From Ascaphus truei (Eukaryota; Chordata; Amphibia; Anura; Ascaphidae): 64,000 nucleotides of DNA. Positions 11,535-21,959 of this stretch are shown piece after piece. The translations under genes and the position numbers were made by a program. The stretch spans positions 62,001 to 126,000 of the forward strand of contig CM071569.1 in the NCBI GenBank assembly GCA_036426205.1, given 5' to 3'. The notes below the pieces were generated by a model, which had not been told where the DNA came from, searched no databases, and saw only the letters and a program-made list of their open reading frames with translations. How positions within the stretch are numbered: the first letter of the stretch is position 1; every line of letters begins with the position of its first letter.

Positions 11535-11825
11535 GAAAAGCTACCAAGGAGGGATATTCAAATGTTATACCTTTTTCTTGTTGTATCATTAAATTGTAAA
11601 GACATGTATACAGCACAAAGTAAATAACACCAACCTGTTATTGTAAGAAAAGATGGGCTCGTCTTCAAAAGCTACCAAGGAGGGATATTCAAATGTTACT
11701 TGCTTACCATAAATACCCCTTGTTCTTGTTGCATCATTAAATTCTCAAAACACGTACTGTATACAGCACAAAGGTAAATAACACCAACCTGTGTATGTAA
11801 GAAGTGGTGGGTTCGTTTTCAAAAG
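11535..11825 (-). repeat. Tandem duplication covering an exon-intron boundary
   Basis: About 11,535-11,677 and 11,663-11,825 share AAAGCTACCAAGGAGGGATA, GTTGCATCATTAAATTxT, 'acagcacaaa(g)gtaaataac' and 'caccaacctgt...gtaagaa', then 'tcgtcttcaaaag/tcgttttcaaaag'. The repeat copies the splice-donor end of the receptor-like exon and the start of its intron. Confidence 0.75.
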
Positions 11826-12060
11826 TGGGGAAATTATATTTTTCTCCATCTCCAAACTGTAGCAGCCCTGCTAACATAATGTCCCCACTGCTGTAGTAGG
11901 TGTATCTTTCTTTGAATTTCGCCACTAACTTGCAGTTAGAACTGAGACTCACATCTCCTCCAGCTGCAGAACAGAAAAGCAAAACCAGAGCCAGAGAGAA
12001 GAGTCTGTGTCCGCTGACCAGCAGCAGAGCCCAGGATGTGAGACTTGCTGCAAACTTCAT
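11789..12060 (-). CDS. Putative first exon of a type-2 vomeronasal (V2R-like) receptor
   Basis: Reading right to left from ATG at 12,058-12,060 gives about 90 residues. The first ~35 are strongly hydrophobic (ALLLVSG...LFSLALVLLFCSA), like a signal peptide. They are followed by SSNCKL, then SSGDIMLAGLLQFGD and FPTFENEP. The order Cys, then GDI-(I/M)-(hydrophobic)-(A/G)-G, then FP-TF-x-x-x-P is the pattern known at the start of the extracellular domain of class C chemosensory GPCRs, mainly V2R/OlfC. An upstream in-frame Met at 12,126 exists but would put a second hydrophobic stretch first. A donor-like CACAG|GTTGGT ends the exon at 11,789. No further exons are found in the window on this strand, so this is an orphan exon: either the gene continues far downstream or it is a pseudogene fragment. 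CaSR/T1R-like receptors are an alternative. Confidence 0.55.
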
Positions 12061-12126
12061 ATTGGGAAATGTGCAGATGCTTGAAGCAGTGAAAAAAATA
12101 AAAATACATATGTCTGATAAAAGCAT

Positions 12127-12779
12127 AGAGACAGATATACTATTTTACTTCAATAAAGGATCATTTGCATGGATTGTAACAAAGAATAATATTCATACAC
12201 TGTTCAATGCATTTTGATAATGAGTAATTAACTGTAATGTAAGTGAGTTTCTGTGGAAATGTGATCTCTTTAAATACAGAAACCTCTGAAGTAATTACTG
12301 CTAATAAATATAATCTCTATGAATATCACTCATATACAGACATAACTGTGTACACCGGAAGCATCAATAGAAAATAATAGGCATAAGATCCTCTCTCTCC
12401 TGTCACACAGCAACTGGGTGATTCTTAGTCTCTGCCTCTGTATTTATAACACATAACAAACATTACTTGGTATAATTAGGCACCCTCACTGAGGACATTC
12501 TGTATAATATGATGGTTAAAGAATATGTTTCTATTTTTACTTAAACTGGAAGATTACTAGTCAATAGCCATGCATTATAAAACATTTATTATCAGACTAC
12601 ATTTTAACCCTTTGCTGCATTAGGATCCTTCTTTACATTATTCTGCAGTATTGTCCCTCTCAGTGGTGTTTTTATACAATATCGGAAAAAAGATGCCAGA
12701 ATCCTGAGCAAAAGAGAATTCATTTCTTTTTAAACAAGCTGCCTTCCATGTATTTCTTTATCTGCAGCATTCGCCATGG
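12127..12779. other. AT-rich intergenic DNA, no gene seen
   Basis: Lies upstream of the receptor-like exon on the minus strand. No clear promoter, repeat or coding element could be assigned. Confidence 0.45.
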
Positions 12780-13035
12780 TTTGAATTCGCCATGTTTTTC
12801 GCGTGTTAACCTTGCTGTATGCAGGAAGGGCCTACTCCCTGGCGAATGAATGCGCCACCACCATTTGAAATAATGGCGAGTAACCTGTGGTGAGACAGGC
12901 TGCCTGGCGAGAAGCTGCCGAGAAGCCGTCCCCTGCCAAGATGTGTCTGCAGCAGAGAGAGATCCGCTGCTCTCTCGGCGCAAACATCGGCACATTTAAA
13001 ATTATTTTAAACACAATGTGATTCATAGTTTACAT
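12780..13035. repeat. Repeat module adjoining hairpin
   Basis: Contains GCGAATGAATGCGCCA, 'ggcgagaagctgccgag' and 'gcagcagagagagatccgctgctctctcggcg', a small internal hairpin. It resembles the module at 7881-8100 and leads directly into the hairpin repeat at 13,036. Confidence 0.45.
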
Positions 13036-13277
13036 GTGCAGGGAGTCTCCAGAGCTGAACCACATTGGTTTCAGGTTCGGAGACCCCCTACTTCCCGAGA
13101 TACAGGCCCGTTTGTGAGGTGCCGGTATCCCTCTGCATTTAAAGGTCCTGATCACGTGACCGCGGAATATAAACAAAGCAGAGGGATACCGGCACCCCCT
13201 AAAGTGGCCTGTATCTCAGGAAGCAGGGGTCCCCGGACCTAAAACCAAAGCAGTTCATCTCCGGAGACCCTCTGCAC
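13036..13277. repeat. Hairpin repeat, GTCTCCGGAGCTGAACC family, copy 2
   Basis: Arms GTGCAGGGAGTCTCCAGAG ... CTCCGGAGACCCTCTGCAC, with GGTATCCCTCTGC and GCAGAGGGATACC facing each other around ATCACGTGAC. Confidence 0.8.
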
Positions 13278-13388
13278 AGCTACACTATCAGTAAAACACA
13301 CACATCAATAAAAACTCGTTACTTACCTTTGCGGCTATGTGCTACGGTAACGAAGCAGCATGAATGTATTTTTAATAATAGTGTACAG

Positions 13389-13644
13389 TGAGCAGGGGGT
13401 CCCCTGAGCTGAACCGCATTGCTTTGTGGACCAGGGACCCCTGCTTCCCGAGTTACAGGCCCCGGTATGTGTCATCGGGTGGCAGTGTCGCCGCCATCTT
13501 TATAGCGTCCCATATGCGACATGCCCGCTATAAATATGGCGGCGACACTGGCACCGATGCCCCAAACCGGGGCCTGTAACTAGGGAAGCAGGGGCTCCCT
13601 AAGCCAGAAATCAATGCGGTTCAGCTCAGGAGACCCCCTGCTCC
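13389..13644. repeat. Hairpin repeat, related subfamily
   Basis: Arms GAGCAGGGGGTCCCCTGAGC ... GCTCAGGAGACCCCCTGCTC, with an inner pair GTGTCGCCGCCATxTTTATA / TATAAATATGGCGGCGACAC. It lies 111 bp after copy 2. Confidence 0.8.
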
Positions 13645-14319
13645 CGCACAATATTATTAAACTTCATAAATGCTGCTTCATTACCATAGCGGATAGCCGC
13701 TAAGGCAATGAAGGGGTTAAGCCATAATAGCATGTTTATTGGGGACAATTGGCCCCAATAAACATTGCAATAAACAACATACACCCCCTGTGTATTTAAA
13801 ATACATAAAGAACAATCAATACAATAAATACATATAGTACTCACCCAAAGTCCGGTTGCCACGATGAAGGCCATCCTCATTTTCATCCTGCCCATGCCCC
13901 CTCCGCTGCTGCAAAACAGAAACAAGAATAAAAACATCCAATGTAATGTCCCCTAACCCCTTAACCACCATAGCGGTTATTACCGCTACAGTCATTAAGG
14001 TGTTAACCAACCCTCACCCACCACTCGGGAGGCCTACATACCCTCCCACACTAACCCCCCACCGCGTGAGGCCTAACCACCCTCACCCACTACCCACAAG
14101 GGAGACCTACCCACATACCGTTGGGGCCAATACCCCTTCCCCCCACCCCCAGTACCCACAATAAAAAAATACACAGCCCCACAATAAACATAATTATATT
14201 TATTAAATAGATAACCCACCCCCGGTGCCCCCCCATAAATACATGATTTATCCTTTTACATACAGGGTTCATACCCCAGGCCCACGCGAGTCCCCGGTGG
14301 GCCTGACATGTCAACCCTG
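13645..14319. repeat. Fragments of the large fold-back family
   Basis: Carries the TAGCGG/CCGCTA palindromes at about 13,680-13,715 and 13,965-14,010 with flanking 'aatgaaggggttaa', and C-rich text ('caccctcacccac') like the inner arm at 1160-1260. No gene. Confidence 0.55.
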
Positions 14320-14533
14320 GCTGTGCTCAAAGCTGTGACCATGCAGCAAGCTTAAGTCTATAGGGAACCATGTTAAAAATGGTTTTTGAGGCAAAAAGTG
14401 ACACTGTGTGCTCATTTGCATGTCATTTCCCAGAATCCCTTGCTGCAGTGGAAGTGCTGTATGCTGGGTGATAATGGGGAAAGGCGGGGTTGCAGACCTG
14501 CCTAAGACATGCAGATGAGCATACAGTTGTATT

Positions 14534-14537
<4 letters not shown>
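14320..14537 (+). repeat. Short interspersed element R2, copy 1
   Basis: Diagnostic text: GCAAAAAGTGACACTGTGTG, CATTTGCATGTCATTTCCCA, 'gaatcccttgctgcagtgg' and 'ggttgcagacctgcctaaga'. Copies lie at 56,917-57,060 (plus) and 58,737-58,905 (reverse). In each case a microsatellite starts at or near the same end of the element. Confidence 0.75.

Positions 14538-14592
<55 letters not shown>
14538..14592 (+). repeat. (TA)n microsatellite
   Basis: About 27 uninterrupted TA units directly abutting the R2 element on the left and an LTR on the right. Confidence 0.97.
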
Positions 14593-14595
<3 letters not shown>

Positions 14596-15216
14596 CAGAA
14601 ACCAGGGGGAGGTAATAAATTCCATATATAGGGCTCCCAGGATACTGAACAGTTTCTGTCCTGTTTAGGCTGAACAGTGCAGCCTCATAATACATGCACT
14701 CCATCCCACAGTTTGGCAAGTGCTGGAACTGAGGGATGAGGGATCCAGACCAGAGTTTGTTTGCTGCCTGATTTCTGTCACCTGTCCTGCTTATTGGAAA
14801 TCAGGTACTTAAGACAGATTTCCTGTTTCCTCTCCCCTCTCCCCCAAGAGCCTGGAGACAGGAAGGCTGCTGAAAGCAGAGAGGGGAAAAGCCTCTCCCC
14901 AAACAGGTTAAAACATTCTGTTCGTTTTGTCTAAAAACTGCAAGGTTACTTATTTTGTTGTTGGAAGTGGAAAAGCCACTTCCACCCTGAGTTAGGGAAA
15001 ATCTAAGTTAAGTTATCGCTCAGGTGAGCAGCTTTTTGTTTTGATGTGTTTCTGTTGTATGCACTGTGGCAGTCTCAGTGCCTGGGACTGAATAAACCAG
15101 GCATAGCCTGTTTAAAGGAACAGCACGTGACGCCTTGTCATTTAACCTACCCTAAAAGACCGTGTTCTAACAGTCCCGGACAGGCGGCGGAGCCCCGGAG
15201 TAAGCCGTTTGTCACA
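14593..15216 (+). mobile_element. Solo LTR (candidate) inserted in a (TA)n tract
   Basis: Begins TGACAGAAACCAGGG and ends CGTTTGTCACA, an imperfect inverted TGTGACA pair. It is flanked on both sides by TA repeats, as if inserted into one. Internal features are 'aggtacttaag' and a polyadenylation-like GACTGAATAAACC near 15,090. The layout resembles the LTR at 52,009-52,672. No internal retroelement sequence follows, so it is most simply a solo LTR. Confidence 0.5.
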
Positions 15217-15241
15217 ATATATATATATATATATACATATA

Positions 15242-15266
15242 CAGTGGCGGCTGCCTTTAGTCTAAA
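15242..15266 (+). repeat. Left terminal inverted repeat of the large transposon
   Basis: CAGTGGCGGCTGCCTTTAG followed by TCTAAA, just after a TA in a (TA)n tract. It is close to the CAGTGGTGGCCGCCTTTAT end of the 218-bp MITE at 55,872. Confidence 0.55.
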
Positions 15267-15775
15267 TCGGCTAGATCCGCGGCTCTCAGAAAATCTCGGT
15301 CAGGTGCGTTTTTTTTTTGTCCACATTGAATTGCGTTATTTTAGCGCTCGTGATATTAGCATTTTATTCTCGCTGTCTGCAATACTGCAATGTCGTGTAA
15401 AAACTCAGGGGGGCGTTTGCGAGCTGTTGTCTTGGAAGTCTAATACTTTCGCGGTTCAACCTACGTCAGTACACAGTCTGTGTGTGCGCGCGCAGTAATT
15501 GTAAATTTGCATATTTAAAGTATACATGCATTTGCAGTGCTGTACTCAGCAGTATGTCTCATTTGAAAATTGTTGAAACGCATAGGCGTGTACAGTACTG
15601 TACTGTAACAGTGTCACATTTCGGCATATACAGCGCTCTCCTCTCGCTCAGGATAATTAAATGCACTGCAGGGTATTTCAACTTCTTATCTTCTCTACAA
15701 TGCAGTACATCTCTCCCACACCATTCCTTTGAACGTGTGTCTGGTTTCAGTCACATTCCTGCTTTACAGCAGGTG

Positions 15776-18700
15776 ATTACAGCGCATGCGCCTGTAACTT
15801 CGCCCACCACTGCTTGCTTGAGTGAGTGACCAAAAAAAAAAAAAAATTAGCTTTTTTTAATTCTAATTTTTTTTCTCCACAAGCCTGTAAAAACCATCTT
15901 GATACTGTATTACGATATTCAATCTGTGCTGTAGCTTTTGACTGTGACCCTGTGCGTTTGACTGCACATGGTTGATTTGTGTGCTTTTTACGTACTGTAT
16001 TTGGGGGTATAGGTATCATATTATTATGATGAACTGCCTTTTGAAATTAAAGTATGTCATTATCTTTGAACTTCATGCAGCTGTACCCTGTAGCCCACTC
16101 CCCCACGAACACACACAAGGCTCGCTCAAGGATTTGAAACTCCACAGTCATTAATTTTCTGAAGCTTGACATTGTGTTCTTAATCCGTCCATAGCCGAGT
16201 GTCAATCACCTCACTGCGCCTGCGTGTAATCCTCTTTGAGATGGGAGCAAGCTGATTACTGCTCATGACTCCCCCAACCCCCCCCCCTCCACAGAGTCAT
16301 TAATTTTCTGAAGCTTGACATTGTGTTCTTAATCCTTCCATAGCCGAGCGTCAGTCACCTCACTGCGCCTGCGTGTAATCCTCTTTGAGATGGGAGCTAG
16401 CTGATTACTGCGCATGACTCACCCAACCCCCCCCCAACCCTTTGAGGCTCTATTACGGTAATACCTTGGAAAATCCCTTCTCGAATTTGATATGTAAATC
16501 TGATTTGCACAGCATTGTGAGAATTGAGAGTTAAAAAAACCATTAACTGATTCATGTTGTTTTGTCATTCATTCTTTTTCTTTGGTGTACTGTAGGTGTG
16601 GGGGGGGGAGGTTGTCAATGATTATGATTAGCAGGAATGTAAATAAATATTTATTTTACCAGGAACAAAAAAAACCCATATAAAGCGCTTGCCATTGTGT
16701 TTTTAATCAGTCCCTAGCACAGCATCTCCTCTCTATGCGCCTGTGTGTAATCCTCTTTGGTATGGGAGCTAGTTTATTACTGCGCATGTGCCTGTAACTT
16801 CATCCACCACTGCTTGCTTGAGTGAGTGACCAAAAAAAAAAAAAAAAAAATATTATAATTTTTTAATTGTCATTTTCTCCACAAGCCTGCAAAAACAATC
16901 TTGATATTACGATATTCAATCTGTGCTGTAGCTTTTGACTGCGACCCTGTGCATTTGACTGCACATGGTTGATTTGTGTGCTTTTTATGTACTGTATTTG
17001 GAGGTGTAGGGATCAAGTTATTATGATGAACTGCCTTTTGAAACTACTGTACTGTATGTAATTTCTTTGAACTGCTGCACAGCTAATCCTTCATGCAGCA
17101 CCCTCCCCCACGCACACACACAAGGCTCTCTCAAGGTTTTGAAACTCTTATCGACAGACACCACACAGAGTCATTAATTTTCTGAAGCTTGTCATTGTGT
17201 TTTTAATCCGTTCCTAGCCGAGCGTCAATCACCTCACTGCGTCTGCGTGTAATCCTCTTTGAGATGGGAGCTAGCTGATTACTGCACATGACTCACCCAC
17301 CTGCCCCCCCCACCCAACCCTTTGAGGCTTTGTTTACGGTAACGTTTTGGAAAATCCCTTCTCGAATTTGATATGTAAATCTGATTTGCACAGCATTGTG
17401 AGAATTGAGAGTTAAAAAAAACATTAACTGATTCACGTTGTTTTGTCATTCATTCTTTTTCTTTGGTGTAGGGGACTGTCAATGATTATGATTAGCAGGA
17501 ATGTAAATAAATATTTATTTTATTTTATCAGGAACCAAAAAATACAAATATAAAAATAATCATGAATAATACATAATGCAGTCTTTATTAAGTTATTCTG
17601 GCAGATTGAAATTGGATAAACATTTATAAAACATTTATAAAACATGGATAAACATGAATAATGCATATTTATAATAATATTATTTAATAATATATAATTT
17701 ATACTATATATAGTAATATAATTTTTTCCGTCTTTTTCTTCTTCCTCATTCTGTGTACAGTAAAGTAGTTCATTGAGAGAGGAGAGGTTTTGTGTACATC
17801 ATTACTGCTGTTTATATACTGTACACTTGACTGTACAAATAGATTAGACTGTACACAACACTCCCTCTCTCCCCCAGTCCATCCTTTTTTCCTGAAAAGA
17901 CAAGAAAACAAAAAAATAGTGCAGTTATCTGCGTACTGTATTATGGCATTGTGTGCTGCGTAGTACTACAGTAGATGGCTGGTGGTGCTTTCTCTGGAAA
18001 GAAAAAAATTGAGAAGTTAGGTGCATACTGTATTATGGCATTGTGTACTGTATACAGTAGCTACTCCACATTGGACTACAGTAGGCAGTTAGTACTGTCA
18101 AACTAGTCTATACTGGAACTACTGCATACTCTGACTACTGTTACATAATTACTGTACTCTACAGTACAGTATGTTATTTCTTTGAACTGCTGCACAACTA
18201 ATCCTTCATCCTTCCCCCATGCACACACAAACTTTTATCGACAGACACCTCCACAGAGTCATTCATTTTCTGAAGTTAGTTTGTCATTGTGTTTTTAATC
18301 CATCCCTAGCCGAGCGTCAATCGCCTCACTGCGCCTGCGTGTACTCTAATCCTTTTAGAGATGGGAGCTTGCTGCTTACTGCGCATGAGTCACCCAACCC
18401 CCTCTCTCCACAGAGTCGTTAATTTTCTGAATATTGCCATTGTGTTCTTAATCCGTCCATGGCCGAGCTACAAAGCCTCACTGCGCCTGCGTGTAATCAC
18501 CCCACCCTCCCCCCAACCCTTTGAGGCTTTGTTTATGGTAATGCTTTGGAAAATTCCTTCTCGATTTTGAAATGTAAATCCGATTTGCACAGCATTGTGA
18601 GAATTGAGTGTTAAAAAAAACATTAACTGATTCATGTTGTTTTGTCATTCATTCTTATTCATTGGTGTACTGTAGGGGTGGGGGGGGTTGTGGTTGTTGT

Positions 18701-19500
18701 CAATGATTATGACTATCAGGAATGTGAATAAATATTTATTTTATTTTATCAATAACCAAAAAATACAAATATAAAAATAATCATGAATAATACATAATGC
18801 AGTTTTTATTAAGTTCCCTTGGAAGATTGAAATTGGATAAACATTTAGAAAACATTTGTAAAACATGGTGTAACATGAATAATGCACATTTAAAAGACTA
18901 TTATTTAATAATATATACTGTAATGTATTATATATATACTGTATAGTAATATTATTTTTTCCGTCTTTATCTTGTTCCTCATTCTGTGTACAGTACAGTG
19001 GTTCATTGAGAGAGGAGAGGTTTTGTGTACATCATTACTGCTGTTTATATACTGTACATTTAATTGTACAAACAGATTAGACTGGACACAACACCCCACC
19101 TCCCCCCAGGCCACCCTTTTTTCCTGAAACGACAAGAAAACAAAAAAATTAGTTCAGTTATGTGCGTACTGTATTATGGCATTGTGTGATGTCTAGTACT
19201 ACTGTAGATGGCTGGTGCTGCTTTCTCTGGAAAGAAAAAAATTGAGCAGTTAGTAGGCAGTTACTGTACGTCTGTCAAACTAGTCTATACTGGAACTACT
19301 GTATACTCTGACTACTGTTAAATACTATGTAACCAGATGGCTGGTGCTGCTCTCTCTGGAAAGAAAAAAAATTGAGTAGTTGCTGTACTGTAGGTGTATA
19401 CTGTATTATGGCATTATGGCATTGTGTATGCAGTTAGTACTGTCAAACTAGTCTATACTGGAACTACTGTATACTCTAACTATTAGGAAAGAAAAAATCT
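15776..19500 (+). repeat. Subterminal tandem array of ~1.0-1.3-kb imperfect units
   Basis: Long blocks repeat in the same order. CATGCGCCTGTAACTT is at about 15,784 and 16,789. 'ctgtgctgtagcttttgactg' is at about 15,922 and 16,921. 'cagagtcattaattttctgaag' is at about 16,285, 17,164, 18,254 and 18,412. 'cactgcgcctgcgtgtaatc' appears five times. 'gagagaggagaggttttgtg' is at about 17,774 and 19,010. 'actgtattatggcattgtgt' occurs at least four times. TACTGTA/TACAGTA words are dense. There is no protein-coding signal; small open frames are shadows of the repeats. It fills most of the left noncoding third of the transposon. Confidence 0.8.
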
Positions 19501-19617
19501 GTGCCATACTTACCTGTATCATACTGTACTTACAATGCTACAGTACAGTACTACTTTCCTGATGCTTGCCCATTACGCGCGATCACAATAGGCAACACTG
19601 TCGCAATATGGTCAATA

Positions 19618-19978
19618 CTGCTGCGGCAGAGTTTATTTGAGCATTTGCCCATTCTCTGCCGCAGCAGTAGCCTGGCGCGCGCCCGAGAGTGACGGGCACG
19701 CGCCGAAGCAGCGGAAGAGCGCCCTCCGATCGGGGCGCTCTCCCTACCGCTGCCGGGTCCGCCGGGTCCCCCGGAACCCCCTGCCGCTGTCCCGCGATCG
19801 CAGGGACACCAGGGCTCCCTCGGGGAGCCCCTGGACGCGCGTGCAGGGGGCGCACGCTCCCGAAGACGCGTGACCGCGCGTCTATGACGCGCGGCACGCC
19901 GAGGGGCGGCCACTAGCAAGCCGGGAGATTTCCCGGCTTGCGGTACCGACCACACTGCAATAAAGTGTGTCGGTACTG
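19618..19978. mobile_element. 361-bp GC-rich MITE inserted in the transposase
   Basis: TA at 19,616-19,617 and 19,979-19,980 form the target duplication. The ends CTGCTGCGGCAGAGTTTATT and (inward from the right) CAGTACCGACACACTTTATT are imperfect inverted repeats resembling the host transposon's right end. The interior is GC-rich with a hairpin (AAGCCGGGAGATTTCCCGGCTT, 19,918-19,939) and CGCGCG words. Removing it restores an open transposase C-terminus ending ...ARNGQASGK and then a stop. Confidence 0.85.
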
Positions 19979-21049
19979 TATATTTATTGCAGCGTTCCAC
20001 GGTGAAAACATCGTTCCAAAAACTCAGTATGCCCTTTGCCAACTCATCCTTTTTGGAGGGTTTCACCACTTTCCGGATATGGCCCTTCAGCTGATGCCAG
20101 ACCATTTCGATCGGATTGAAGTCTAGCAATCTGTCATTGGAAAAAAGGACAATTAGTTTAAGAGATACAGTACACAGTGAAAACAGTGGGAAAAATATGA
20201 GACACGGTTACCGCACTTACTCCGCTGGCGTCTTCACCCAGTTGATACCGCGTTCAAGGATATGCGCTGTTGACGCGGTGTGCTTTGGATCATTGTCCTG
20301 GTAGAAACGGTGACCATCCGTGAACTCGCTTCTGATGTATTCCACTATCTCAGGCACAATTTTGTCTTGGAAGTAAGCTTTATTCATGATTCCTATAACA
20401 AGAAAAAAAAGTGCTCAAAAAACTGCACACTAGTACAGTATAGTGCATAAGGCTACATTATATTTTATATATTTTACCTTCAAAGATGACAATGCATCCT
20501 GGTCCACGCCTAGAGATGGCACCCCACACATGTATCTTCACTGGGTGTTTTGGCCGCGGCTTCATAGATTTGCAACCTTTTTTCTGGAATACAAAAGTGG
20601 CAAATCTCTCCAGCGATACAGGGAAGATGCAATCCTGGAAAGTTTCCCCACTGTCGATCCATGCCTGGGCCTGGACCACTCTTTTGATTTTGTTTACGTC
20701 CCTTATCATGGGGTCTGCTCTGTAATGACAAGGAATAAATAATTTTAGAGGTACAGTACAGTTTCTTAAACAACACTTCTACCTCCTATACTGTCCAGTA
20801 CTAACCTCACACGTCCATATTTCCATCCAATTCTGCGTCTCATCTTCTTTATGCTGGTCTCGGAAACAGTCAGATTGTGATTTTCCTGCAGAATGTATTT
20901 GACCCTTAATGCACTCCTCTCATCATTCTCCTCACTTATTTTGTCGACCAGAAGAGTTGTCTCCCTACAATGTAAAGAAAAACAATCCGGTAAGTTACAG
21001 TGCAGTAGGCCACAAGCACAGCACATCATTTGGTGTAAAAATAGTATAC

Positions 21050-21495
21050 AATGAGATATTGTTCTATAAATATGCAGCAATATAAAAAATATATGCTGTA
21101 TACTGTTGTAATATAGATATACCGAAATCACAAAAATATTAGATACAGTAGATCTACAGTACACAATATATTGTTCTATTAATATGCAGGAATATAAAAA
21201 ATATATATACTGTATACTGTTATAATATAGATATACCGAAATCACAAAAATATTAGATACAGTAGATCTACAGTACACAATATATTGTTCTATTAATATG
21301 CAGGAATATAAAAAATATATATACTGTTGTAATATAAATCTACAAAAATCACAAAAATATTAGATACAGTAGATCTACAGTACACAATTTATTGTTCTAT
21401 TATTATGCAGCAATATAAAAAAATATATACTGTTGTAATATAAATCTACCAAAATAACTATAAAATTAGATACAGTAGATCTACTGTACAATATT
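21050..21495 (+). repeat. AT-rich tandem repeat, ~105-114-bp unit, 4 copies, in transposase intron 1
   Basis: Units begin TTGTTCTATxAATATGCAG and contain ACAAAAATATTAGATACAG then TAGATCTACAGTACACAAT. They lie wholly within the first intron. Confidence 0.9.
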
Positions 21496-21722
21496 TTATA
21501 TAATTTTTTTTTTTAGTTATATAAATATACTTACGCGTTAGTTACCCTTGCTGCCCTTTTGCGTTCTCTGTTTTTTCCGTGTGCATGATAGCTCATGGTG
21601 GTTGCTGGCACAACGATGCCAGAAGTAGCTAACCAGCGTTGGATAGCAGCAATTCGGTGTCCGCTAGTGTACATCTCCTTAATTCGCATGCTGAGCTCCT
21701 TGGAAATCTTTTTAACAGGCAT

Positions 21723-21959
21723 TGCTGTGAGTAGAAGAAATACAAACACAAGAATGTATATTCGATGTTTACTCGATGTGTATTCAATGTGCTTTGAATC
21801 CACAAAATGGATGGTGTATTTATATGGTAATGACTCACATTAGAGTACGCCCACTTTCAACAACTGTACCTCGTTGCCATGCATAAAAGGTTACACACTT
21901 TGCATAGCCCACCACTCGATGATCTTTATCTGAACTTTCCCTTGTCCAGATACTGCATT
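21723..21959. promoter_or_regulatory. Putative bidirectional promoter between transposase and BEN gene
   Basis: 237 bp between two divergent start codons (21,722 minus; 21,960 plus). TATA-like boxes: ATATAAATA on the minus strand at 21,826-21,818, and CATAAAAGG on the plus strand at 21,882-21,890, 70 bp before the BEN ATG. Three 11-bp-spaced near repeats, TTCGATGT / CTCGATGT / TTCAATGT, lie at 21,761, 21,772 and 21,783, with another CTCGATGA at 21,915. A forkhead core TGTTTAC (GTAAACA on the minus strand) lies at 21,766-21,772. Motifs are seen; function is inferred. Confidence 0.5.
21766..21772 (-). promoter_or_regulatory. Forkhead core motif GTAAACA
   Basis: Perfect match to the known forkhead consensus (RYAAAYA) inside the putative bidirectional promoter, of interest because the same element encodes a forkhead protein. 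A 7-mer match within 240 bp on two strands has a few-percent chance of occurring at random, so it is suggestive only. Confidence 0.35.

Larger units (their letters stand above)
19551..21722 (-). pseudogene. Tc1/mariner-family transposase, five exons, broken copy
   Basis: Cut-and-paste DDE transposase. Exons (minus strand): 21,722-21,535, 20,964-20,806, 20,719-20,478, 20,392-20,221 and 20,130-19,551. All four introns obey GT-AG and the phases agree across every junction. Joined, and without the 361-bp insert, it is about 325 aa, normal for the superfamily. Exon 1 gives an HTH (ELSMRIKEMYTSGHRIAAIQ). Exon 2 gives a second, basic HTH-like part (KKMRRRIGWKYGRVR). Exon 3 has KPRPKHPVKIHVWGAIS. Exon 4 has the second catalytic Asp in [10 protein letters not shown]. 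Exon 5 has the catalytic Glu in DFNPIEMVWHQLK. I count 32 residues between that Asp and Glu, against the usual 34. The first catalytic Asp, expected after 'CIF' in exon 3 (family pattern IFTDE), is absent: the text reads CIFPVSLERFATF, as if about four residues including the Asp were deleted. The final exon is split by a MITE. Introns are unusual for this family. Confidence 0.88.
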
